Under the pieces are notes generated by a model. That model did not search any database and had not been told where the DNA came from. It saw only the letters and a program-made list of their open reading frames with translations. This document shows positions 9,261 to 19,286 of a stretch of 40,069 nt of DNA, one piece after another. Position numbers and translations under genes: made by a program. This stretch comes from Methylococcaceae bacterium. GTDB taxonomy: Bacteria; Pseudomonadota; Gammaproteobacteria; Methylococcales; Methylomonadaceae. Within the stretch, counting starts at the first letter, position 1, and each line of letters starts with the position of its first letter. The DNA lies in contig JAIPFI010000008.1 of assembly GCA_021736705.1 (NCBI GenBank), forward strand, positions 1-40,069. Reading direction: 5' to 3'.

Positions 9261-9905
9261 ATGATTTCTACAACACAATCTAGCAACCCTATTCTTGCTT
9301 TACTCCATCTATGCCACGTACGTAGCTATCCTGCTAAAACCACAATTATTCGCCCTGGCGATAAAGGCGATCGCTTGCATTTCATCATCGAAGGCTCGGT
9401 CAGCATTTGTGCTGAAGATGAAGAGGGTCATGAACTGATTTTAGCCTATCTAAATAAAGATGAATTTATTGGTGAAATAGGCATATTTAAAGGCGCAGAA
9501 ATTCGGCACGTAACAGTGAAAACACGCACACCTTGCAAGTTAGCAGAAATTGGTTACGCTCGATTACATCATGCCCTAAAAAATGAACTTGCAGATCAAG
9601 CCGTTGATTTACTCCATCTCTTCGGCGAACAGCTTGCCAACCGCCTACTTATCACTAGCAGAAAATATTGTGATCTAGCTTTTATGGCAGTTGAAGGTCG
9701 TATTGCACGCGCCCTATTAGACTTAACTAAAGAACCCGACGCCATTACTCATCCGGACGGCATGCAATTACATATTACCCGCCAAGAAATTGGCCGCATT
9801 GTCGGCTGCTCCAGAGAAATGGTCGGTAGAGTACTGAAAGAAATGGAAGATAAAGAGCTTATTTCAGCACACGGTAAAACCATTGTGGTATTTGGTTCAA
9901 GGTAA
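9261..9905 (+). CDS. crp: CRP/FNR-family transcriptional regulator (CRP/Vfr-like)
   Basis: cNMP-binding domain plus C-terminal HTH TRQEIGRIVGCSREMVGRVLKEMEDKELISAHGKTIVVFG closely resembling CRP; start moved to the second Met (ATG 9261). Confidence 0.88.
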   Translation: MISTTQSSNPILALLHLCHVRSYPAKTTIIRPGDKGDRLHFIIEGSVSICAEDEEGHELILAYLNKDEFIGEIGIFKGAEIRHVTVKTRTPCKLAEIGYARLHHALKNELADQAVDLLHLFGEQLANRLLITSRKYCDLAFMAVEGRIARALLDLTKEPDAITHPDGMQLHITRQEIGRIVGCSREMVGRVLKEMEDKELISAHGKTIVVFGSR

Positions 9906-9969
9906 ACTGCATTCATGATAGACAAACCAATAAGCCTTCTCAAAAGAAAGCCGTCTAATATCCAACGAT

Positions 9970-10950
9970 TTATAAATCAGTTTTCGCCATTTCCAACAGT
10001 TCACGCGCTTGCTCATCGGCATGATAAGAAGAACGCACCATCGGTCCGCTCGCAACCTGTTTAAAGCCTAAGTCTCTAGCCAAAACAGCATATTCATCAA
10101 ATTCTGCTGGCGTAATATAGCGCTGCACCGCCAAATGCTCGGTACTAGGCTGCAAATATTGACCTAAAGTTAGAATTGAACAGTGATGCGCACGTAAATC
10201 TCGCATAACTTCCAGGACCTCTTCTTGCGTTTCCCCTATACCCAGCATCAGCCCTGATTTTGTCGGCACATGAGGCAATACCTCATGATAAGCCTGTAAT
10301 AAATCTAAAGACTGATGATAGTCAGCTCCAGGTCTCGCTTGTTTATACAATCTTGGAATAGTTTCTAAATTATGATTAAACACATCCACTGGGGTCTCTT
10401 GCAAAAGATCCAACGCGCACTGCACTCGACCTCTAAAATCAGGCACTAAAATCTCTATTTTAGTTTGCGGAGATTGCTCACGAATGGCCGTCACACAAGC
10501 CGCAAAATGCCCTGCTCCGCCATCTCTTAAATCATCGCGATCCACCGAAGTAATAACCACATATTTAAGCGCGAGTTCTTTTATTGTTTTAGCCAGATTA
10601 ATTGGCTCATCAAGATCCAATTGCAATGGCTTTCCGTGCGCTACATCACAGAAAGGACAGCGCCTTGTGCATATATCGCCCATAATCATAAATGTCGCTG
10701 TACCTAAGCTAAAACATTCGTTTAAATTAGGGCAGGCCGCCTCTTCACAGACGCTATGCAATTTATTTTTACGTAAGGTTTTTTTTATATGAGTAATATC
10801 TTCATTTGCCGTTAATTTAATGCGAATCCATTCAGGCTTACGCAAAACCGTCTCTGCTTTTTCGACCTTGATAGGAATTCTAGCGAGCTTGTCCGCATTA
10901 CGCTGATGTGTTTCTGGAGTGCCGCGTGATGGTGCTTGAATAGAAGCCAT
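9970..10950 (-). CDS. lipA: Lipoyl synthase
   Basis: [41 protein letters not shown], radical SAM and auxiliary cluster Cys motifs. Confidence 0.98.
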   Translation of the reverse strand: MASIQAPSRGTPETHQRNADKLARIPIKVEKAETVLRKPEWIRIKLTANEDITHIKKTLRKNKLHSVCEEAACPNLNECFSLGTATFMIMGDICTRRCPFCDVAHGKPLQLDLDEPINLAKTIKELALKYVVITSVDRDDLRDGGAGHFAACVTAIREQSPQTKIEILVPDFRGRVQCALDLLQETPVDVFNHNLETIPRLYKQARPGADYHQSLDLLQAYHEVLPHVPTKSGLMLGIGETQEEVLEVMRDLRAHHCSILTLGQYLQPSTEHLAVQRYITPAEFDEYAVLARDLGFKQVASGPMVRSSYHADEQARELLEMAKTDL

Positions 10951-11028
10951 AAAATTATTACCGATAAATTGTTTGACGTTTAAACTTTAAAGTACACGAC
11001 TTAAACGCAATAAAAGACCACAGAGACA

Positions 11029-11646
11029 TTAACAAGCTGATGAATCTAAAGCTTGAATAATAGAATGAACAACAGGTACCGCCAATTCAGAAGTATTAAT
11101 ACGCACCCCTTGATCAGCTAGCTGAGTTACTTGCAGCCCTTGATAACCACAAGGATTAATATAACGAAAGGGAGACAAATCCATACAATTATTGAGGCTC
11201 AAGCCATGATAGCTAGAACCTTTTTTAATGCGTAAACCGACTGAACCAATTTTTTCACCCGCGATATAAACACCCGGAGCATCGGGTTTTGCTTCAGATT
11301 TCAGACCATACTGCGCCAGCGCATCAATCATTGCTTGCTCCAAAATGCTCACTAACTGGCGCACGCCTAATTGCCGGCGCTGAATATCGATTAAAGTATA
11401 AACCACCAATTGCCCAGGACCATGATAGGTGATTTGCCCTCCTCTATCGGTATTTACTAGAGGTATATCAGAAGTCTGCAATAAATGCTCAGGCTGGCCA
11501 TTTAAGCCTTGAGTAAAAACCGGCTCATGCTCAACAATCCATATTTCATCCGCCGTGTCTTGATCTCTGGATAAAGTAAAATCCTGCATCGCCTGCCAGC
11601 AGCCTTGATACTCTTGACGCCCCAAGCGACACAATTTAATATTCAT
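11029..11646 (-). CDS. lipB: Octanoyltransferase
   Basis: [26 protein letters not shown]; adjacent to lipA. Confidence 0.97.
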   Translation of the reverse strand: MNIKLCRLGRQEYQGCWQAMQDFTLSRDQDTADEIWIVEHEPVFTQGLNGQPEHLLQTSDIPLVNTDRGGQITYHGPGQLVVYTLIDIQRRQLGVRQLVSILEQAMIDALAQYGLKSEAKPDAPGVYIAGEKIGSVGLRIKKGSSYHGLSLNNCMDLSPFRYINPCGYQGLQVTQLADQGVRINTSELAVPVVHSIIQALDSSAC

Positions 11647-11748
11647 AACGCTTCACTTGAGTGATAAATACTTTAAGAAAACTTTGCGCATAAGCCTACA
11701 TTTTCCCAATTAAATCAAATATTAGCTCACTACTGGCCAATAAGCGAG

Positions 11749-11868
11749 TTATCGAACCTTGCCGCTGTGCAATGCTATCTTTTCGCACAACGCACCTAAA
11801 CCTCGCCCCATTTCAAAACACACCGACAATAATTCAAAAAACTCGGATAGAGATTGATTTTTTTTCAT
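11749..11868 (-). CDS. Candidate small ORF, 39 aa, function unknown
   Basis: My reading of the ybeD-lipB gap: ATG at 11868, MKKNQSLSEFFELLSVCFEMGRGLGALCEKIALHSGKVR*; too short for the ORF track; weak ribosome site. Confidence 0.3.
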   Translation of the reverse strand: MKKNQSLSEFFELLSVCFEMGRGLGALCEKIALHSGKVR

Positions 11869-11887
11869 TGCTCACAAAAACATCAAA

Positions 11888-12160
11888 TTACATGGTAATC
11901 AAAACATCAGTACAGGCAGTCAAATCCATATAAACCAAGTCCAGTTGCGCTTTACTTTGAGCTTCGACCATGACTGTTACAGAAATATATTTACCACCCT
12001 TACTCTCACGCGTTTTCACAGCCGCCTCACTCAAATCACTGACATGACGACGCACTATTTCAACCACAATAGCTTCAATATTAGGTATATTTTTACCCAT
12101 CGCTTTAATTGGAAACTGGCAAGGAAACTCAAAAGGCGTATCATGCTCTAGCTCTGTCAT
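11888..12160 (-). CDS. ybeD: YbeD/DUF493 family protein
   Basis: FEFPCQFPIKAMGKNIPNIEAIVVEIVRRHV; between dacA and lipB as in other gammaproteobacteria. Confidence 0.93.
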   Translation of the reverse strand: MTELEHDTPFEFPCQFPIKAMGKNIPNIEAIVVEIVRRHVSDLSEAAVKTRESKGGKYISVTVMVEAQSKAQLDLVYMDLTACTDVLITM

Positions 12161-12996
12161 ACAACAACCCGCTTATATTCTTGAAACAATGTGTTCATTG
12201 CTTGCCATACAGAACCTACCTGACCATTACCGACAGGCTCATGATCCAAAATAGTCACAGGTAAAATTTCCCGTGTTGAACTGGTCAACCAAATTTCACT
12301 TGCCTGCTGCAAAGCATCCAATGAAATAACATCTTCTTCGATCTGTATATGATTGGCTTTTGCTAAGTAAATAATCACATCACGCGTAATGCCAGGCAGA
12401 ATTTCATTGGTTTTTGGTGGTGTAATTAATACCCCATCAATGACTGCAAAAATATTACTGGCGGCACCTTCTGTCGCATAGCCTTCTTTAATCAAAATAG
12501 CTTCAGCACTACCTTCATCTATCGCTTTTTGGCGCAATAGAATATTAGCCAATAAAGTTGTTGCTTTGATATTACATAATTGCCAACGCACATCATCCAA
12601 GGTAATTGCTTGTACACCCTGCTCGCGTGCAAACGGAGCGATCGGATTACACATCGCGAATATCGTCGGTGTACAATTTAATGGAAAACCATGATCTCTT
12701 TTATCAGCAACACCACGAGTAATTTGCAGATAAATATATTGCGCATCACCTTCAATTAACAAGGGTTGAAAAATTTCCAACCATTGTTCAGTCGTATAAG
12801 ACACCGCTAAGCGTATTGCCTTCAAGCCATCATTTAAACGCTGCAAATGGGCTTCCAAACAAAATAATTCACCCGCATAAGCGGGAATCACCTCATACAC
12901 ACTATCACCAAACAAAAAACCACGATCCAATACTGAAATCTTTGCTTCCGCTAGAGGCAGATATTCGCCATTTAAATAAACATTTTTCTCGTGCAT
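12157..12996 (-). CDS. dat: D-amino-acid transaminase (class IV PLP aminotransferase)
   Basis: VYLNGEYLPLAEAKISVLDRGFLFGDSVYEVIPAYAG and EGAASNIFAV; sits in a cell-wall gene cluster. Confidence 0.85.
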   Translation of the reverse strand: MHEKNVYLNGEYLPLAEAKISVLDRGFLFGDSVYEVIPAYAGELFCLEAHLQRLNDGLKAIRLAVSYTTEQWLEIFQPLLIEGDAQYIYLQITRGVADKRDHGFPLNCTPTIFAMCNPIAPFAREQGVQAITLDDVRWQLCNIKATTLLANILLRQKAIDEGSAEAILIKEGYATEGAASNIFAVIDGVLITPPKTNEILPGITRDVIIYLAKANHIQIEEDVISLDALQQASEIWLTSSTREILPVTILDHEPVGNGQVGSVWQAMNTLFQEYKRVVV

Positions 12997-13000
12997 TATC

Positions 13001-14179
13001 TTACTTTATTAACATTAAGGCTGAATCATAAGCACGTCGCAAAAAACCACCTTGTTCAATGGCATTCAATGCAATTAGCGGCTTAGAAGTAATTATTTTA
13101 TCGCGCAACATAACATTAACCACCCCCAAACTATCGCCTACCTTTATAGGCGCTAATGGCTTCAGATCAACATTAGTGGTCGCTTTCATTTCCTTATAAT
13201 GACGTCTGGAAACGGTAACGTACATATCCTCCGCTAAACCCAAATTAACAACATCACTTGCGCCTTTCCAAACTCTAGCTGTGGTTAGAACGGTATTGGC
13301 ATCATAAAGTTTATGCGTTTCATAGAAGCGAAAACCGTAATTCAATAAAGTCTGGCTTTCATCTGCACGAGCACTTGTACTTTTAGTACCTAAAACGACA
13401 GAAATCAGACGCATATCGTCTCGTTTCGCTGAAGCAACCAAACAATATCCGGCGGCTTCAGTATGCCCCGTTTTTACGCCATCAACAGACTCATCACGCC
13501 ACAATAAAGTATTCCTATTTTTTTGTGTAATGCCATTATAAGTAAATTCTTTTTCCTTATCCCAGCGATAATACTCAGGAAACTCATTAATTAAAGCACG
13601 TGCTAACAAGGCAAGATCTCGTGCCGTCGTATAATGCTCATTAGGTGCAGGCAAACCCGTTGCATTAACAAAGTGAGTATTAGTCATGCCGATTCTTTGC
13701 GCTTGCTGATTCATCATCTCAGCAAAAACTCTCTCATCACCTGCAATATGCTCGGCAATGGCGACACTAGCATCATTACCCGATTGAATCACAATCCCCT
13801 TAAGCAAATCTTCCACTCTTACTTGTTTATTAACTTCAATAAACATTTTTGATCCAAGTGTGCGCCACGCTTTATCACTAACTGTTACCATTTCGTCGAG
13901 ACTTAAACGCTTATTTTTAAGTTCGCGAAAGACCACATAAACGGTCATAATTTTTGTTAGACTGGCAGGCGGTAACACCACATCAGGATTACTCTCGGCG
14001 AGAATACGCTGACTATCCGCATCCAATAAAATATAACTACTTGCCGCTAAACTTGGTGCCGCAGGAATAAGAATATCGCTTTCCGCATTAACTTGCGTAA
14101 AGGGTATAAAGAAAAAAGCCAAGAAAGCTAATTTTAGAACTAATGAATAATTAATAGACATTTTCAAATACATAAGCAA
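13001..14179 (-). CDS. dacA: D-alanyl-D-alanine carboxypeptidase (PBP5/6 type)
   Basis: LPPASLTKIMTVYVVF (SxxK), SGNDASVAIAEH (SxN), VDGVKTGHTEAAGYCL (KTG). Confidence 0.95.
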   Translation of the reverse strand: MLMYLKMSINYSLVLKLAFLAFFFIPFTQVNAESDILIPAAPSLAASSYILLDADSQRILAESNPDVVLPPASLTKIMTVYVVFRELKNKRLSLDEMVTVSDKAWRTLGSKMFIEVNKQVRVEDLLKGIVIQSGNDASVAIAEHIAGDERVFAEMMNQQAQRIGMTNTHFVNATGLPAPNEHYTTARDLALLARALINEFPEYYRWDKEKEFTYNGITQKNRNTLLWRDESVDGVKTGHTEAAGYCLVASAKRDDMRLISVVLGTKSTSARADESQTLLNYGFRFYETHKLYDANTVLTTARVWKGASDVVNLGLAEDMYVTVSRRHYKEMKATTNVDLKPLAPIKVGDSLGVVNVMLRDKIITSKPLIALNAIEQGGFLRRAYDSALMLIK

Positions 14180-14279
14180 AAAAGTTAAACAATTAAAAAA
14201 AGGACACGGTTATGAAAGCAACCAAAGAAAAGTAAATGATACGACCATGACTATTATTTCGGGTACACCTTCAAAAGGC

Positions 14280-15080
14280 TTATTCTGAAATAAAATGACT
14301 ATTATAGATACCTATATTTTTTATTTTTTCGACAATTTCATCGGCCTCCGTAACTGAATTAATTGGCCCTACCTGTACTTTGTAAACAATACGTTCCGGT
14401 GTTTGACTGCTAACAATTCTACTGGTCGTCAATAGCAATCTAGAAAATCGTTGTTGTAAAGTCAGTGCATTTTTCTGCTCACCAAATGCACCTATTTGCA
14501 AGTAAACATGCTTAGCATCGGCTATGGCTACATCACCATTGACTTCACCAGGAAGAACGGCAACGACTTCAACAAAGCCAGTGCCCGGCCTTTCTACTCC
14601 GAGTTTAGCCGCTGCTACGTAAGATAAATCAATAATCCTATGATCATAAAAAGGCCCGCGATCATTAACTCTAACAATAATAGTTTGTTGATTTTCTAAA
14701 TTAGTGACTCGCACATAACTTGGAATAGGCAAGGTTTTATGCGCCGCAGTCATCGCAAACATATCATAATCTTCACCGGTTGCCGTTTTATGCTGATGAA
14801 ACTTAGTTCCATACCAAGATGCAATTCCTTGTTGTCTATAGCCTTTATTCGTTGGCAATACATAGTACTCTTTACCTAGCACCGTATATTGCTTAGGGTT
14901 AACAATGCTAGACCAAGGTTCATACTGAGGTATTGCATCAGGTATAGCGTTTATATCGATGTTGATTTGATCAGGTCGACCATCATTAACAATAAGCTCT
15001 TCAAACTTTGTAGTTTTGTCTTCCGTTGAACAAGCTGTCAATAAGCTAATGCCTAACATCAATAAAACCAGTTTATTCAT
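14280..15080 (-). CDS. rlpA: RlpA-like septal ring lytic transglycosylase (double-psi beta barrel + SPOR)
   Basis: Lipobox LLTAC; GIASWYGTKFHQHKTATGEDYDMFAMTAAHKTLPIPSYVRVTNL; C-terminal SPOR-like region. Start placed at ATG 15080 (ORF track 15116) to fit the signal peptide. Confidence 0.93.
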   Translation of the reverse strand: MNKLVLLMLGISLLTACSTEDKTTKFEELIVNDGRPDQINIDINAIPDAIPQYEPWSSIVNPKQYTVLGKEYYVLPTNKGYRQQGIASWYGTKFHQHKTATGEDYDMFAMTAAHKTLPIPSYVRVTNLENQQTIIVRVNDRGPFYDHRIIDLSYVAAAKLGVERPGTGFVEVVAVLPGEVNGDVAIADAKHVYLQIGAFGEQKNALTLQQRFSRLLLTTSRIVSSQTPERIVYKVQVGPINSVTEADEIVEKIKNIGIYNSHFISE

Positions 15081-16071
15081 GATTCGCGGCTCTATATTGC
15101 TGTTTAATTTCGGCACTTAACTGATAAACAGCCATGGCATAAAGCGGACTATGGTTATAACGAGAAATGACATAAAAATTTTCCAAACCAGCCCATACCT
15201 CATCACCATTTTCTTGCTCAAAACTTAACAGCTTAACATGAGTTTGCTGATCCAGCTCCTCAGGCACTTGCACACCTGCGGAGAGTAATTGTTTAACCGT
15301 CATATCTGGTTTCAAGTCTTGACTCATAGTCAGCATTTTCTTATATTCAGCGCCATTGACTTGCACAGGAAAGGCAATATCTTGCCCTGCTTGCCATTTA
15401 TGTCGTGAAAAATAATTTGCTACGCTAGCAATCGCATCTGCTGGGTTATGCCAAATATCACGCCTCATATCACCTTCAAAATCGGCGGCATAATGCCGAT
15501 AACTACTCGGCATAAATTGCGGCATCCCCATCGCCCCAGCATAAGAACCTACAGGCTCCAATGGATTCATTTTTTCTTCACGGCATAACAACAAAAATTG
15601 CTCTAATTCACTCAAGAAAAACTGACTTCGCTTTGGATAATCAAAAGCTAAGGTTGACAAAGCGTCAATGACACGGTGACCGCCAGTATGCTCACCATAT
15701 GAGGTCTCCACACCCATAATAGCCACAATAATTTCTTCAGGCACATCATAGCGTTGCGCGGCAATCTCTAAGCTAGCTTGGTTAAGCTGCCAAAATTTAA
15801 CACCGCCTTGAATACGTGAATCACGCATAAATATTTTTCTATATTTATGCCATGGCATGCCCTCTGCTGGCTTAGTCATCGTCTCAATAATATTAGGTTT
15901 GATTTCTACAGATTGAAATAGCTTAACTAATACAACGGACTCAAACTGATGTTGATCGACCATTTTACTAATGAATTGCTGCACGGCGACTTTATCTTCT
16001 ATCCCTGCCTGCGCAAAAGGACTTATTACCAAGGATAAAAAAATGAGACTAGAAATTAACAGCTTGTGCAT
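15073..16071 (-). CDS. mltB: Membrane-bound lytic murein transglycosylase B
   Basis: IVAIMGVETSYGEHTGGHRVIDALSTLAFDYPKRSQFF and AGAMGMPQFMPSSYRHYA. Confidence 0.95.
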   Translation of the reverse strand: MHKLLISSLIFLSLVISPFAQAGIEDKVAVQQFISKMVDQHQFESVVLVKLFQSVEIKPNIIETMTKPAEGMPWHKYRKIFMRDSRIQGGVKFWQLNQASLEIAAQRYDVPEEIIVAIMGVETSYGEHTGGHRVIDALSTLAFDYPKRSQFFLSELEQFLLLCREEKMNPLEPVGSYAGAMGMPQFMPSSYRHYAADFEGDMRRDIWHNPADAIASVANYFSRHKWQAGQDIAFPVQVNGAEYKKMLTMSQDLKPDMTVKQLLSAGVQVPEELDQQTHVKLLSFEQENGDEVWAGLENFYVISRYNHSPLYAMAVYQLSAEIKQQYRAANHE

Positions 16072-16235
16072 AATTATTGTGGGGAAGGTTGATAAATATA
16101 AATGACGGTTTCTTGCTCTAAAATTGAATGATATTTTTTGCGCCGCACCAAAAATCCAATCCGAGAAGATATATTAAAGGAAAATATCAGGTTACATTAA
16201 CTGCGCTCCGCTAGATAATGCAACCCAAACTACAG

Positions 16236-17648
16236 CTATTTTTTTACATACAGATCAGTAATCGTACCCGTTACCATTTCAGCAGCGAACGCAAAGGTCT
16301 CTGAAAGCGTTGGATGCGCATGAATGGTTAAACCGACATCTTCTGCATCCGCACCCATTTCTAAAGCTAACACCGCTTCCGCAACCAATTCACCGGCATT
16401 AGGCCCAACCATTCCAGCCCCTAAAATACGCCCTGTTTCAGGATCACAAAGCATTTTAGTTAAACCTTCATTACGGCTTAAACTTAAAGAACGACCACTT
16501 GCTGCCCAAGGAAATGCACCTTTTTCATAAGGAATACCTTGTTTTTTAGCTTCATTTTCAGTTAAGCCCATCCATGCCACTTCTGGATCCGTATAAGCCA
16601 CCGATGGAATAGTTAAGGCATCAAAAGCTGATTTATGTCCGGCCGTTACTTCCGCAGCAATCTTACCTTCGTAAACTGCCTTATGCGCTAACATCGGTTG
16701 CCCGACGATATCGCCAATTGCATAGATATGCGACACATTGGTTTTTTGCTGCTTATCAACAGGAATAAATCCCCATTCATTGACCTGCACGCCTGCTTTA
16801 TCGGCATCAATTAATGCACCATTTGGCTTACGCCCAACCGCGACCAAGACTTTATCAAACAATTCTGGCTCAGGCGCTTTATCTCCCCCAAAAGTGACCA
16901 ATAAACCCTCATCTTGCGCCACAATACTTTCTACTTTAGTTTTCAACCAAATATTTTTGTATTGCTTTTTAATATGACGGTGTAATGGCGTGACTAAATC
17001 TTTATCGCAGCCAGGAATAATCTGATCCATCAATTCTACAACACTGATTTCAGAGCCCATCGCATGATAAACCGTAGCCATTTCTAAGCCGATAATACCG
17101 CCACCGACAACTAATAATTTCTTAGGTATATCCTCGATATTCAAGGCATCGGTTGAATCCATTAAACGCGGATCATCATTTGGAAACGGTGGTATTTTGC
17201 TTGCTGTAGAACCGGCCGCAATAATCGCATTATCAAAAGTAATTTGCTGCGTACCCGTATCATTAGTCACTTCCAACCCATTGGCCGAAGTAAATTTGCC
17301 CAAGCCTTGCACGACCGTCACTTTACGCTGTTTGGCTAAACGCGCCAAACCACCATTTAAAGTGCTGGTAATACCCTCTTTCCAGCCTCTGATTTTATCT
17401 AAATCAAATTCAGGTTTACTAAAGCTTAAACCATGCTGCTCAAAATGCTCTGCTTCATGCACGATTTGCGCAATATGCAATAAAGCTTTCGATGGAATAC
17501 AACCGACATTTAAACAAACACCGCCTAATACGGGATACCTTTCCACCAATACCACTTGCTTACCTAAATCAGCCGCACGAAAAGCAGCGGTATAACCACC
17601 AGGGCCACCACCTAAAACTAAAACTTCTGCGTGTATAACATCTGTCAT
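16236..17648 (-). CDS. lpdA: Dihydrolipoyl dehydrogenase (E3)
   Basis: GGGPGGYTAAFRAADLG, GGVCLNVGCIPSKALLH. Confidence 0.97.
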   Translation of the reverse strand: MTDVIHAEVLVLGGGPGGYTAAFRAADLGKQVVLVERYPVLGGVCLNVGCIPSKALLHIAQIVHEAEHFEQHGLSFSKPEFDLDKIRGWKEGITSTLNGGLARLAKQRKVTVVQGLGKFTSANGLEVTNDTGTQQITFDNAIIAAGSTASKIPPFPNDDPRLMDSTDALNIEDIPKKLLVVGGGIIGLEMATVYHAMGSEISVVELMDQIIPGCDKDLVTPLHRHIKKQYKNIWLKTKVESIVAQDEGLLVTFGGDKAPEPELFDKVLVAVGRKPNGALIDADKAGVQVNEWGFIPVDKQQKTNVSHIYAIGDIVGQPMLAHKAVYEGKIAAEVTAGHKSAFDALTIPSVAYTDPEVAWMGLTENEAKKQGIPYEKGAFPWAASGRSLSLSRNEGLTKMLCDPETGRILGAGMVGPNAGELVAEAVLALEMGADAEDVGLTIHAHPTLSETFAFAAEMVTGTITDLYVKK

Positions 17649-17661
17649 TTTATTGCCTCAA

Positions 17662-19272
17662 TTACAGTAATAAGCGACGAATATCGCTGAGGTATTTAAT
17701 CAATGTCGCCATAAAACGTGCGCCTTCGGCACCATCAATCACACGGTGATCGTAAGTTAAATCCAACGGCAACATCAATTTAGGCTCAAATTCGGAGCCA
17801 TTCCATACCGGCTTCATTTCTGAGCGTGTCACACCTAAAATAGCGACTTCAGGTGCATTAACAATAGGCGTAAACGCTTTACCACCAATACCGCCTAAGC
17901 TAGAAATAGTAATACAACCGCCACTCATATCAGTGGGCAATAACTTACCATCACGCGCTTTTTCGCTAAGAACATTTAAGTCACGCGTTAATTCTGCAAT
18001 CCCTTTTTTATCGACATCCTTTAATACAGGCACAACCAAGCCATTCGGTGTATCAACCGCAATCCCGACATTAAAATACTTTTTCAGAATTAACGACTCA
18101 CCATCTGGCGACAAAGAGCTATTCACTGTTGGAAATTGCTGCATCGCGGCAACTAAAGCTTTAACAATAAAAATCAGACCTGTGACTTTGATATCCGCTG
18201 ATTTATCTGAATTTAACGCCTTACGGAAAGCTTCCATTTCAGTAATATCCGCTTCATCATGATAGGTCACTAACGGTAAATTCAACCATATACGACTTAA
18301 ATTCTTGCCGGTTAAGCGTTTAATTTTACTCAGTTTCTGCTCTTCGATTTCACCAAATTTACTGAAATCAACTGCAGGAATGGGCGGAATACCCGCGCCA
18401 CCCTGCACTGCACTTGCAGCAGCACCCGAAGCCATAACTTGTTTAACGAAGTTTTTCACATCATCTTTTAAGATACGACCTTTACGTCCGCTACCCTGGG
18501 TTATTTGAGTAATATCTACACCCAATTCACGCGCGAATAAACGCACGCCTGGTGTAGCATGAGCTGATTTACCTGAAGTGTTTGACGCAACAATTGGCAC
18601 ATGAGTGACAGCTACAGTTTTTTGAGCTACAACTGCTGGGGCGACTGCTTGTACTGGTGCTATTGCAATCGGAGCAGCAACTGCCTGCACCTCTAAACGA
18701 ATCACTAAAGAGCCTTCATTCACTTTATCGCCAACTTTAACCAAAACCTCTTTAACCACACCATCATGTGTAGACGGCAAATCCATGCTGGCTTTATCCG
18801 TTTCTAATACTGCTAAAGTTTGCTCTTTAGTGACTGTATCACCGACTTGAATTAATACCTCAATCACATCAATATCATGCACATCGCCGACATCGGGCAC
18901 GGCAACATCAACAATACTTGCCACAGACGTTGTTGCAATAGCTGTGCTCACAGGGACTGGAGCTTCCACTTTTATTTCTGGCGTAGCTGCAACCACGACC
19001 TCTTCAGCAACAGAAGCAGCCTCTTCAGAGGAATTTGATTCAATAGTAATTACTAAAGAACCTTCATTTACTTTGTCACCTACACTAAGATGCACTTGCT
19101 TAACAACGCCCGCGGCAATCGCAGGTAAATCCATACTGGCTTTATCAGTTTCTAAAACAGCAACGGTTTGCTCTTCCTCAACCACATCGCCCACTTGAAC
19201 CAAAACCTCAATGACATCAATATCATGCACGTCACCGACATCAGGCACTTTCATTTCTGTTAATAGCGTCAT
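17662..19272 (-). CDS. aceF: Pyruvate dehydrogenase E2, dihydrolipoyllysine acetyltransferase, two lipoyl domains
   Basis: Two ETDKASMDLP lipoyl motifs; C-terminal LPLDLTYDHRVIDGAEGARFM. Start placed at ATG 19272 (AGAAGAG site) rather than 19299, which overlaps aceE. Confidence 0.96.
   Translation of the reverse strand: MTLLTEMKVPDVGDVHDIDVIEVLVQVGDVVEEEQTVAVLETDKASMDLPAIAAGVVKQVHLSVGDKVNEGSLVITIESNSSEEAASVAEEVVVAATPEIKVEAPVPVSTAIATTSVASIVDVAVPDVGDVHDIDVIEVLIQVGDTVTKEQTLAVLETDKASMDLPSTHDGVVKEVLVKVGDKVNEGSLVIRLEVQAVAAPIAIAPVQAVAPAVVAQKTVAVTHVPIVASNTSGKSAHATPGVRLFARELGVDITQITQGSGRKGRILKDDVKNFVKQVMASGAAASAVQGGAGIPPIPAVDFSKFGEIEEQKLSKIKRLTGKNLSRIWLNLPLVTYHDEADITEMEAFRKALNSDKSADIKVTGLIFIVKALVAAMQQFPTVNSSLSPDGESLILKKYFNVGIAVDTPNGLVVPVLKDVDKKGIAELTRDLNVLSEKARDGKLLPTDMSGGCITISSLGGIGGKAFTPIVNAPEVAILGVTRSEMKPVWNGSEFEPKLMLPLDLTYDHRVIDGAEGARFMATLIKYLSDIRRLLL
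18691..19251 (-). repeat. Tandem lipoyl-domain duplication in aceF (copy 1 about 19036-19251, copy 2 about 18691-18906)
   Basis: PDVGDVHDIDVIEVL..QVGD..ETDKASMDLP..GVVK..VGDKVNEGSLVI present twice. Confidence 0.9.
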
Positions 19273-19286
19273 AATTTGCTCTTCTG

